60,996 nucleotides of DNA from a virus: IMG/VR virus record IMGVR_UViG_3300026512_000014, positions 1 through 60,996 of that record; one strand, written 5' to 3'. The translations under genes were made by a program, and so were the position numbers. Shown piece by piece: positions 7,101 to 12,796 of the stretch (within the stretch, counting starts at the first letter, position 1; each line of letters starts with the position of its first letter). The notes under the pieces are model-generated. The model did no database searches. It was not told the origin of the DNA and worked only from the letters and a program-made list of their open reading frames with translations.

Positions 7101-7264
7101 ATAAGTGCCACCTGACACGTGTTCATACACATGCACACATCAGTGTCAACTTATAATCGTACGTGTACGTGTACGTTATCTTCATAATGCAATGCTTACG
7201 TGTACTTAACAAATAACTTAAACATTGCAATCCTCTCAAAAACGAGGTAACGTACACGTCATAG
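7099..7264 (-). ncRNA. Structured leader RNA, copy B
   Basis: On the - strand a perfect 12-bp outer stem (7259-7248 with 7178-7167) encloses a CCTC/GAGG hairpin (7247-7232) and a stem TGCAATG/CATTGCA (7229-7223 with 7194-7188). Downstream, ATAAGTTGACAC (about 7155-7144) pairs with GTGTCA and ACTTAT nearer the orphan ribosome site (7087-7100). The element is related in sequence and pairing to copy A (8424-8626), with changes in the stems mostly keeping pairing, as expected for a conserved RNA structure. Role as a cis-acting regulator or stabiliser is inferred. Confidence 0.6.
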
Positions 7265-7273
7265 AATTATAGA

Positions 7274-7297
7274 TAAAAAGGGGTCCCGAAGGGCCCA
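7274..7297 (-). terminator. Rho-independent terminator
   Basis: The - strand reads GGGCCC-TTC-GGGACCC (one bulged A) followed by CTTTTT. It follows the gene remnant at 7319-7462. Confidence 0.75.
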
Positions 7298-7318
7298 ACA
7301 GAAAATGCAAATTAATTA

Positions 7319-7462
7319 TTATTCTTCATGAAGTCCTAATGCTACTGCGACCAAATAGTCATAATAGCATTGATACCCATTGGAAAACATGTGCTCAAGC
7401 GCAATCACTATATTGGTCGCACTTGCTTCTTTCAAAGACTTTTCATCTTCTCTATATATCAC
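7319..7462 (-). pseudogene. Truncated remnant of the small paralogue family
   Basis: The 47-codon frame, open from a GTG at 7462, ends EASATNIVIALEHMF...DYLVAVALGLHEE. This aligns with the C terminus of the 185-aa protein at 6453-7010 (ITAADIAKVLYRIF...DYLIADALGVHKEE). A TAG lies just upstream in frame, there is no ribosome site, and the N-terminal domain is absent. It still has its own terminator, so it looks like a gene that lost its 5' part. Confidence 0.6.
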
Positions 7463-7507
7463 TACTATCTATATATAATAATAATGATACACAAATAAGA
7501 TATTAAA

Positions 7508-7533
7508 CAAAAAAAGGGGAGCAAACGCTCCCC
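7508..7533 (-). terminator. Rho-independent terminator
   Basis: The - strand reads GGGGAGC-GTTT-GCTCCCC followed by seven T. It closes the four-gene unit 8346-7539. Confidence 0.9.
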
Positions 7534-7538
7534 AAAAC

Positions 7539-7751
7539 TCAAATTCTTGTTACGGTTATGTCCACATGTTGCTCCTTGGCAACAGTGCAGACATAATTAA
7601 CAACATTAGTAAACATAAACTTGTCCAACTTATTGGACAAGTTATAAACAGAAACCACCTCAATTCCAATCTTTGAGGCCAACTTCTCGTTGACCTCAAC
7701 AACGGCCATCGTTCCCTTGATGACCGTAACATGACAATAATTATACTTCAT
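7539..7751 (-). CDS. Small unknown protein (70 aa)
   Basis: The ATG at 7751 is preceded by AGGAGG, which overlaps the stop of the gene before it, so translation is probably coupled. The sequence (MKYNYCHVTVIKGTMAVVEV) is a short alternating hydrophobic, likely alpha/beta fold with no known motif. It is the last gene of the unit 8346-7539. Confidence 0.7.
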   Translation of the reverse strand: MKYNYCHVTVIKGTMAVVEVNEKLASKIGIEVVSVYNLSNKLDKFMFTNVVNYVCTVAKEQHVDITVTRI

Positions 7752-7760
7752 AATAACCTC

Positions 7761-7931
7761 CTATAAAAATAATGCCGTCATTATGACGGCCATAATAATA
7801 ATTTCACGAAGCCCAAGTTCGGGCTCCTCAGGACCTGTTAATATCATGTTATTAACAACCTTGGCGGCCAATAAGGCCACCAAGAAAAACGCACAAAAAA
7901 TAAACAGATAAAATAAAATAACCGTTAACAT
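7761..7931 (-). CDS. Small membrane protein (56 aa)
   Basis: The ATG at 7931 overlaps the stop of the upstream gene (TAATG) and follows GGAGGTGATG at good spacing. Residues 2-25 (TVILFYLFIFCAFFLVALLA) form one strong transmembrane helix, and a second hydrophobic stretch ends the protein (IIIMAVIMTALFL). The middle is short and acidic (GPEEPE). It probably sits in the host membrane; the role is unknown. Small membrane proteins in early phage operons often act in host takeover or superinfection exclusion, but nothing here proves that. Confidence 0.7.
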   Translation of the reverse strand: MLTVILFYLFIFCAFFLVALLAAKVVNNMILTGPEEPELGLREIIIMAVIMTALFL

Positions 7932-8131
7932 TACATCACCTCCTTTAAAAACTCTACGGCAGCAATATCACCGTAGAGTTTTTTAAGTTTTCTAACAGCA
8001 TCGACACGGTCATGTGCCGATACTACTGAGATGAATTCTGGTTCATCCCAGTTTACCCTAACCGCCACCACAAAAGTAATAGGAGTCAATAACAACTTCC
8101 TCATAACTTTGTCAATTAAAACATCTAACAT
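7931..8131 (-). CDS. Small unknown protein (66 aa)
   Basis: The ATG at 8131 has GAGG upstream. It starts with an amphipathic helix (MLDVLIDKVMRKLL), continues with a beta strand (PITFVVAVRVN) and ends in a charged helical half (VDAVRKLKKLYGDIAAVEFL). Second gene of the unit 8346-7539, with a one-base overlap to the membrane-protein gene. No family recognised. Confidence 0.7.
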   Translation of the reverse strand: MLDVLIDKVMRKLLLTPITFVVAVRVNWDEPEFISVVSAHDRVDAVRKLKKLYGDIAAVEFLKEVM

Positions 8132-8142
8132 AATACCTCCTC

Positions 8143-8346
8143 TTATAACTCTCTTACCAGGAAACCTCTCCTGGCAAGAGAATTTTTAATGGTTAATAAA
8201 TCACCACGCTCTTTCCTTATAACCCCTTTTCTGGGGTCATAAAGAGTCGCATACCCGTTAGCAACATTAAGAACAAGCAGCACCTTCAATTGGTGCTGCA
8301 AGTGTTTTGGAACCAAATCGGTCCAATGAATCTTTTTTTCACACAT
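8143..8346 (-). CDS. Small unknown basic protein (67 aa)
   Basis: I choose the ATG at 8346 (MCEKKIHWTDLVPK) because AGGAGG lies five bases before it; the GTG six bases earlier overlaps that site. The protein is basic with a Lys/Arg-rich second half (DPRKGVIRKERGDLLTIKNS). It is the first gene of the unit, downstream of structured leader A. A nucleic-acid binding role is possible but unsupported. Confidence 0.7.
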   Translation of the reverse strand: MCEKKIHWTDLVPKHLQHQLKVLLVLNVANGYATLYDPRKGVIRKERGDLLTIKNSLARRGFLVREL

Positions 8347-8399
8347 AGACACCTCCTAAAACTTAATAGGTTAATAAAACTAATTCCCTTACCGCACAT
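8286..8399 (-). CDS. Possible leader reading frame beginning Met-Cys-Gly (37 aa)
   Basis: ATGTGCGGT at 8399 starts a frame that overlaps the next gene and stops at 8286-8288. In two other leaders ATGTGCGG opens a very short frame with its own stop (9136-9098, 9879-9826). The good extended Shine-Dalgarno is 16 bases away. Translation would run across the start of the downstream gene and might control it. Low confidence that the peptide itself matters. Confidence 0.25.
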   Translation of the reverse strand: MCGKGISFINLLSFRRCLCVKKRFIGPIWFQNTCSTN

Positions 8400-8410
8400 C
8401 CTTTTTTCTT

Positions 8411-8424
8411 TATCACCTCCTTTC
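8411..8424 (-). promoter_or_regulatory. Orphan extended Shine-Dalgarno, leader A
   Basis: GAAAGGAGGTGATA on the - strand, about 65 bases upstream of the start at 8346 and directly after the structured leader. Confidence 0.6.
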
Positions 8425-8626
8425 ATAAGCGTCATCTGAGACACACTCATGCACACGCACACATCAGTGTTAACTTATAGTCATACGTGCACGTGCACGT
8501 TGTCTCCGTGATGCAATGCTTGCGTATACTTAAACAACTTGGGCATTGCAATCCCCTCAAAAACGGGGTTATTTTAATAAGCCCAATACGCAATCCTCTC
8601 ATAAACGAGGTAAACGTACACGCCAA
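8424..8626 (-). ncRNA. Structured leader RNA, copy A
   Basis: On the - strand GCGTGTACGTT (8623-8613) pairs with AACGTGCACGT (8501-8491), allowing two G-U pairs. Inside are a CCTC/GAGG hairpin (8610-8595), a second CCCC/GGGG hairpin (8568-8553) with a near-identical loop, and long-range stems TTGCGTA/TACGCAA (8593-8587 with 8526-8520) and TGCAATGC/GCATTGCA (8550-8543 with 8519-8512). Compared with copy B it has one extra hairpin module. The change of CCTC/GAGG to CCCC/GGGG keeps pairing. It precedes the four-gene unit 8346-7539. Confidence 0.6.
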
Positions 8627-8644
8627 GAGTTATATATATAACTC
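8627..8644. promoter_or_regulatory. Perfect 18-bp AT-rich palindrome
   Basis: GAGTTATATATATAACTC, preceded on the - strand by ATAGTG as at 5856-5871. It sits between the terminator 8702-8722 and structured leader A, at the expected promoter/operator place. Confidence 0.45.
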
Positions 8645-8701
8645 CACTATATATCACCATATCAATTAAGATATAATGATACATAATGGAACTATATAAA
8701 T

Positions 8702-8722
8702 AAAAAGGGGGCCGAAGCCCCC
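8702..8722 (-). terminator. Rho-independent terminator with UUCG loop
   Basis: The - strand reads GGGGGC-TTCG-GCCCCC followed by five T, ending the gene at 8742-9071. Confidence 0.9.
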
Positions 8723-8741
8723 AACAAAAAACACAAATTAA

Positions 8742-9071
8742 TTATGCACCTAAAACACCCAAAACATCATAAACATAAGGAGACATAATGTTTTGGTTCC
8801 ACGAGTTGCAAATAGCAATTGCAACTTGTGTCGCAGAAAAACCACTTGTTCTACTATTGTTATTAATTAACTCCATAACACTATCAACTCCTTTTTCAAA
8901 AACAATATTAAGAAGCGCATCATGTTCCTTATCAACATACGCTTCAAATTCTTCTTTTGTTCCTATAAACCAATCATAGGAACAAAAAGTATCTGTAATA
9001 ATAACATCACCATTCTCATCAACTTCGGTAATCCAATCTTCTACATAAAAAACAAAAATTTTCTTTTTCAT
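8742..9071 (-). CDS. Small unknown protein of the paralogue family (109 aa)
   Basis: The ATG at 9071 follows AAGGAG. Its N-terminal half matches the 115-aa protein at 6085-6432 (IFVFYVEDW..., then YDWFIGTKEEFEAYV). Its end (FSATQVAIAICNSW...VYDVLGVLGA) matches the shared C-terminal helical domain. It is acidic and soluble, a single-gene unit with its own leader and terminator. Function unknown. Confidence 0.75.
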   Translation of the reverse strand: MKKKIFVFYVEDWITEVDENGDVIITDTFCSYDWFIGTKEEFEAYVDKEHDALLNIVFEKGVDSVMELINNNSRTSGFSATQVAIAICNSWNQNIMSPYVYDVLGVLGA

Positions 9072-9097
9072 AATAAATCTCCTTTTCCTCTTTTAAT

Positions 9098-9136
9098 TTA
9101 TTCTGTTAATAAACCAAAAAACCAATAACCGCACAT
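9098..9136 (-). CDS. Possible leader peptide MCGYWFFGLLTE (12 aa)
   Basis: ATGTGCGGT at 9136 opens a 12-codon frame ending in TAA at 9098-9100. The orphan GGAGGTGATA is 15 bases upstream. It is placed like the other Met-Cys-Gly frames between that element and the first gene. Translation unproven. Confidence 0.3.
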   Translation of the reverse strand: MCGYWFFGLLTE

Positions 9137-9146
9137 AATTAATATC

Positions 9147-9160
9147 TATCACCTCCCTTC
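9147..9160 (-). promoter_or_regulatory. Orphan extended Shine-Dalgarno, leader of the 109-aa gene
   Basis: GAAGGGAGGTGATA on the - strand, about 75 bases upstream of the start at 9071. Confidence 0.55.
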
Positions 9161-9189
9161 TATATAAATATTTACTTAATATCTTAATT

Positions 9190-9212
9190 ATGTATTACCA
9201 AAAATAATACAT
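9190..9212. promoter_or_regulatory. Operator-like dyad
   Basis: ATGTATTA, seven bases, TAATACAT: a perfect 8-bp inverted repeat upstream of the 109-aa gene, similar in arms and spacing to 5876-5897. It is a candidate binding site for a dimeric regulator. Confidence 0.4.
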
Positions 9213-9226
9213 AACTAAAACATTAA

Positions 9227-9250
9227 ATAAAAAAGGGCCCCGAAGGGCCC
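9227..9250 (-). terminator. Rho-independent terminator with UUCG loop
   Basis: The - strand reads GGGCCC-TTCG-GGGCCC followed by a T run, ending the gene at 9278-9778. Confidence 0.9.
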
Positions 9251-9277
9251 AACGGAAATACTAATGTTAATAAAAAA

Positions 9278-9778
9278 TTATCTTAATTTTGCTGAATTTG
9301 CACCGCAAAATAAAGAAAGATGATTAATAACATACTTCTCATCGAGAACATCATAATGCTCCGATACACTGTGAATGAATTCACATTCACCTAAAAATTG
9401 TGCCCAATAAGTAGTTCCTCCGCTTTTACATTTTACATAGAGTCTGTTATCATCCTCAATCTTAATATCGTTCTCAATTCTTTGGATAAACTTATCATAT
9501 CTAACCGCAAATTTTGGGATAGTATGTCCAGGACTCCAAAGGTCTCCAGAAATTCTTTCCGAAATAATCACATACTCTCCCGTAGGGTCATATCCTACTG
9601 TACCATTACCAATTTCTCTGCAATCAATGTTTGACAAGCACATTATTTCGTGCTTGTTTGCGTCTTCAATTTTAATCTCGTCAGTCTGAGACAAATCTAT
9701 AAGATTTGTCCTGAAAATATTCTTCAACATTTTCTCTACTTTACCCGCATACTTTTCAATATAAAACACGCTTAACAT
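9278..9778 (-). CDS. Unknown 166-aa protein
   Basis: The ATG at 9778 has AAAGGAG upstream. The product (MLSVFYIEKYAGKVEKMLK) is soluble, with mixed charge and a beta-rich middle (GYDPTGEYVIISERI), five Cys scattered without a zinc pattern, and no recognised family. It is the first gene of the leftward arm next to the divergent control region, with a leader that includes the Met-Cys-Gly frame and a pseudoknot-like structure. Confidence 0.75.
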   Translation of the reverse strand: MLSVFYIEKYAGKVEKMLKNIFRTNLIDLSQTDEIKIEDANKHEIMCLSNIDCREIGNGTVGYDPTGEYVIISERISGDLWSPGHTIPKFAVRYDKFIQRIENDIKIEDDNRLYVKCKSGGTTYWAQFLGECEFIHSVSEHYDVLDEKYVINHLSLFCGANSAKLR

Positions 9779-9825
9779 AATAATCTCCTTTTTTTATTTT
9801 TTAGTATAAATATTTATATACCGCC

Positions 9826-9879
9826 TTATACCAGAGCGGTTAATAATAAAGTTAATATAAACAACCCCATGCCGCACAT
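9826..9879 (-). CDS. Possible leader peptide MCGMGLFILTLLLTALV (17 aa)
   Basis: ATGTGCGGC at 9879, stop at 9826-9828. The peptide is hydrophobic. Its last codons lie inside a hairpin ACCGC/GCGGT (9820-9840), the kind of arrangement seen in translation-coupled attenuators. The extended Shine-Dalgarno is 17 bases upstream, which is long. Expression is uncertain. Confidence 0.35.
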   Translation of the reverse strand: MCGMGLFILTLLLTALV

Positions 9880-9891
9880 CTTTCTCTTTCT

Positions 9892-9905
9892 TATCACCTC
9901 CTTTC
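9892..9905 (-). promoter_or_regulatory. Orphan extended Shine-Dalgarno, leader of the 166-aa gene
   Basis: GAAAGGAGGTGATA on the - strand, about 115 bases before the start at 9778, immediately downstream of a pseudoknot-like fold. Confidence 0.6.
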
Positions 9906-9909
9906 TTTC

Positions 9910-9977
9910 TGCCCATTTGGTTAATAACACAGGGGGGGTGGGCAAATCCCCCTGGGACTCCACCTTTTGACGAGTCC
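9910..9977 (-). ncRNA. Leader fold with likely pseudoknot
   Basis: On the - strand a hairpin GGACTC/GAGTCC (9977-9955) is followed by AGGGGG pairing with CCCCCT (9953-9948 with 9936-9931). The loop of the latter contains TGCCCA (9944-9939), complementary to TGGGCA (9915-9910) just before the ribosome-site element. Six pairs make the pseudoknot plausible, not certain. Confidence 0.4.
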
Positions 9978-10260
9978 TACACATATACCTCTGCTTCTGT
10001 TTGTGTATTCTTATATTTACACACATACTCCTATCTCTGCTTATGTTCACACATATACCTCTGCCTATATTTGCATACACCTCTATATCTTTGTGTTTTA
10101 TATTTTTATATTTTTTAAAAAAGAGTGCGGCATTTCCCTATATCCCCTTTCTTTTTTCCTTAAAAGTTGGTTTTAATATATTTCTCTTTGGTACCAAATA
10201 TAAACTTATATATAAAACATTTCCCCAAAGAAAAAAGGTTATAGAAAAAAGAAACATATG

Positions 10261-10291
10261 TTAATATATATATGTTGGTTATATATATTAA
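10261..10291. promoter_or_regulatory. Long AT hairpin upstream of the rightward operon
   Basis: TTAATATATATA, seven bases, TATATATATTAA, 38 bases upstream of the first rightward start codon. It may be an operator or an RNA hairpin in the late leader. Confidence 0.35.
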
Positions 10292-10328
10292 CTGATTTAT
10301 TTTAAAAAAACATTCCACGGAGGTATTA

Positions 10329-10727
10329 ATGGTTAATTTAGAAGAAGTAAGGGACAATATTGTTATGGTACAGGTACTGGGTGGGCAGCCTATTATTGGT
10401 GTACTTGAAGACAGCAATGGTGTATATAATAATATGGATGCGATAGTGTTAAAATATGCTGTTATGTTTCAAACTCATATAGGTGAAGACAAACAAATGA
10501 GTTTTGTACCTGTTAAGTTAAGTAGTTTATGTAAAGAGGATGCTGAATATTTTATTAACAAAAGTCATATTATATTTATTACCGGTGATTTGGATGATGA
10601 AATTATTGATTACTATATTGATATGTTTAAGATATTAACAGGTGAATCAAGTTCGTCTTATGATGCTGATACTGCAGAAGAAGTTAAGGAAGATGATAAT
10701 ATTATTAAACTTAACAGTGAGAAATAA
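10329..10727 (+). CDS. Unknown 132-aa protein, possibly a small beta-barrel
   Basis: The ATG at 10329 follows CGGAGG. The first 90 residues look like a small beta barrel (NIVMVQVLGGQPIIGVLED, then VLKYAVMFQTHI...INKSHIIFITG), a pattern resembling Sm-like folds, and the tail is acidic. It is the first gene of the rightward virion module. The Sm resemblance is by eye only. It could be a virion component or a regulator of the operon. Confidence 0.75.
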   Translation: MVNLEEVRDNIVMVQVLGGQPIIGVLEDSNGVYNNMDAIVLKYAVMFQTHIGEDKQMSFVPVKLSSLCKEDAEYFINKSHIIFITGDLDDEIIDYYIDMFKILTGESSSSYDADTAEEVKEDDNIIKLNSEK

Positions 10728-10771
10728 TTATAATATATAGTTGAAAATGATTATGAGGAGTATATATATTA

Positions 10772-11392
10772 ATGGATAGATTCACGCCTGCAATAAATAA
10801 TCAAGGGATAACTGATAAGAATTACACTATATATAAATTCGGCACTGATGCCAAAATGTATATTGACGGGTTTTATATTAAAGAAGCAAATGCTATTATG
10901 TATAGAGAACATATAGACAGATTGCCTTACTTTGGTTATGACAGTCAATACTTTGATTATATATTAGAAGGCAGAAGTTATGTTTCAGGAACTATCGGAT
11001 TTAATGTATATACTCCTCAAGTATTTTATAAGATATTAAAAGCGCTTGGATATGATTATTATGTTTATAAAGAAAATAGCAAAGATAAAAGTCAATTAGA
11101 TGTATATTTTGATTCACAAGGTGAAGAAGAAATTATTGACATAATATTAAGTCAGGATTATAGTAAACCCAATGATGACTACGAAGATTTTACTTTACCG
11201 CCTAAATATTTTGATATTAGATTAGTAATACAAAATGAATTTGAAGAAATAGAACACGTGTTACTTATTAAAGATGTATATATATTAGGAATGCAAACTG
11301 CTTATAGTAAAGATGACCAGGTTATAGAGTTTTATAATTTTATTGCTAAAAGAATAAGTTCAACTGTTTATAAGGAGGGCGAATGGATATAG
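10772..11392 (+). CDS. Unknown 206-aa protein
   Basis: The ATG at 10772 follows GAGGAG at about 11 bases. The protein is rich in Tyr and Asp (for example YDYYVYKENSKDKSQL) and contains a likely beta sandwich. No family recognised. Its end overlaps the start of the protease gene by ten bases, so the two are co-translated. Being at the head of the packaging genes, a structural or head-assembly role is likely but unproven. Confidence 0.75.
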   Translation: MDRFTPAINNQGITDKNYTIYKFGTDAKMYIDGFYIKEANAIMYREHIDRLPYFGYDSQYFDYILEGRSYVSGTIGFNVYTPQVFYKILKALGYDYYVYKENSKDKSQLDVYFDSQGEEEIIDIILSQDYSKPNDDYEDFTLPPKYFDIRLVIQNEFEEIEHVLLIKDVYILGMQTAYSKDDQVIEFYNFIAKRISSTVYKEGEWI

Positions 11393-12105
11393 TTCAAAAA
11401 GATATTTATGAAGAAATGATATTGAAAAGCAGAAGCATATATATTACAAATAATATTACAATGGAAAATATGATTGAAGCAAAATTATTATTTGATAGGT
11501 ATAGAATGTTAAGCAATAAAGCGCCTATTCATATATATATTAATAGTCCTGGTGGAGAAGTTAATGCCGCATTTATGCTTGTTAATGATATTGTCTTACA
11601 TGATGTTCCTGTAATCACATATAACATAGGAGAAGCGGATAGTGCAGCGTCATTTATATTTATAAGCGGTAATACAAGAATTATGTATCCTCATAGTTCT
11701 ATTATGATGCATTCAGTAAGGGCAAACCCATATGGCACCACTACTAATATTAAACAATATACAAGTTTTCTTCATAAACTTGATGAATATATAATTAAGT
11801 TTATTAAAACACATACATTGCTTGATGATGAAACCATACATGATATAGTTGTTAATAATAAGGAACATTATTGGGTTGGTGATGAAGCAATAGAATATGG
11901 TCTTGCAGACCAACTATATCTTGGAACTGATTTTGTAGAACCCATATGTTCTGATAGGTCTGAATTTCATTTTGCATATTTAATAGATGAAGAAAAAGAA
12001 AGTGGAGATAATAATAGAGCAAACAAATTAAGAGAGGAATATTATAATGTCTCAATTAAAAGACATAGCAAAATTAAAAAAAGAAATACTAAAAAAGACA
12101 AATAA
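11383..12105 (+). CDS. ClpP-like serine protease
   Basis: 240 aa with a clear ClpP fold. IYINSPGGEV (51-60) is the oxyanion glycine strand, S87 in GEADSAASF aligns with the catalytic Ser, and H110 in PHSSIMMHSV with the catalytic His. GDEAIEYGLAD is the usual helix after the third active-site residue, where the expected Asp seems replaced by Glu in NKEHYWVG. Residues after about 205 form a basic extra tail. ClpP-like proteases in other phages cut head proteins during capsid maturation. Here a second, different protease is fused to the scaffold (22801-24126), so this enzyme may process other virion or cargo proteins. Confidence 0.88.
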   Translation: MDIVQKDIYEEMILKSRSIYITNNITMENMIEAKLLFDRYRMLSNKAPIHIYINSPGGEVNAAFMLVNDIVLHDVPVITYNIGEADSAASFIFISGNTRIMYPHSSIMMHSVRANPYGTTTNIKQYTSFLHKLDEYIIKFIKTHTLLDDETIHDIVVNNKEHYWVGDEAIEYGLADQLYLGTDFVEPICSDRSEFHFAYLIDEEKESGDNNRANKLREEYYNVSIKRHSKIKKRNTKKDK

Positions 12106-12796
12106 ATTTAATGCAAAAGAGGCTCTTTCAAATCTTGATAAGATAACGGAAGAGCCGTCTTTCCTTGATATAACAGAAGAAGAAAAAAATAATATTAAAA
12201 GAAAATTTGCAAGAATAAAACATGGCGCAAGTGTTAATACAATATTAATATGTCCAGGCAATGATAAATGTCCTCATTGGGAATCATGCCCATATAAAAA
12301 CATAAATGATTTTCACAAAATAATAGGACAGAAATGTCCTGTTGAAACTGAACTATTTGTTGAAATTGTTAAAAAAATGACAGAAGAATATGGGGTTGAA
12401 TCAACGGATTATATTGTATATAACCTTATATTGGAATATGCAGAACTTGAAATATTAGACATGAGAGTTAGTAATTATCTTGCTGACGCTAATAAAGGGA
12501 AACTTATTAAAAGAGAAATTACAGGTATGTCAGAACAAGGACCTATATTTGCAGATGAAATTAATAAGGCTCTTGATATTAAGAATAGTTTAAGTAATAG
12601 AAAAAAGAAAATACTTGATGAGATAATATTAACACCTAAGGGGAAAATTAAAGCAAGAAGTATAACCAAAGGTGTTGATAATGAATTGCAGAAGTATAAG
12701 GAATTCATTAAAACAATGGCTTCTAAATTTGTTGATACAAGCGAATCGCTTGAACTTAATGAAGTTATTGATGCAGAGATAATAGATGAAGAATGA
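12047..12796 (+). CDS. Cys-rich 249-aa protein, possible metal or Fe-S binding packaging-module protein
   Basis: The ATG at 12047 overlaps the protease gene by 59 bases and follows GAGAGGAAT. Four Cys, three of them in CP pairs (C69, C75, C81, C97: CPGNDKCPHWESCPYKN, then QKCPVE), suggest a bound zinc or iron-sulfur cluster. The rest is helical and charged, ending in an acidic tail. Its position a few genes before the large terminase makes a small-terminase or DNA-binding packaging role plausible, but I cannot name the family. Confidence 0.75.
   Translation: MSQLKDIAKLKKEILKKTNKFNAKEALSNLDKITEEPSFLDITEEEKNNIKRKFARIKHGASVNTILICPGNDKCPHWESCPYKNINDFHKIIGQKCPVETELFVEIVKKMTEEYGVESTDYIVYNLILEYAELEILDMRVSNYLADANKGKLIKREITGMSEQGPIFADEINKALDIKNSLSNRKKKILDEIILTPKGKIKARSITKGVDNELQKYKEFIKTMASKFVDTSESLELNEVIDAEIIDEE

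Larger units (their letters stand above)
9779..10328. other. Divergent control region between leftward and rightward arms
   Basis: This 550-base region holds the leader of the gene at 9278-9778: a hairpin 9820-9840, a Met-Cys-Gly frame 9826-9879, the orphan ribosome site 9892-9905 and a pseudoknot-like fold 9910-9977. Beyond it lie imperfect repeats rich in CACATATACCTCTG (about 9978-10100), AT- and pyrimidine-rich DNA, TGGTACCAAATAT (10189-10201, also at 2016-2028), and a 12-bp hairpin TTAATATATATA/TATATATATTAA (10261-10291) upstream of the first late gene. No -35/-10 pair could be assigned with confidence. Confidence 0.6.

Noticed and set aside
9967-10264. Short frames in the divergent region (69-87 codons)
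   Set aside because: Composition follows the repeats and pyrimidine tracts, and no start signal is present.
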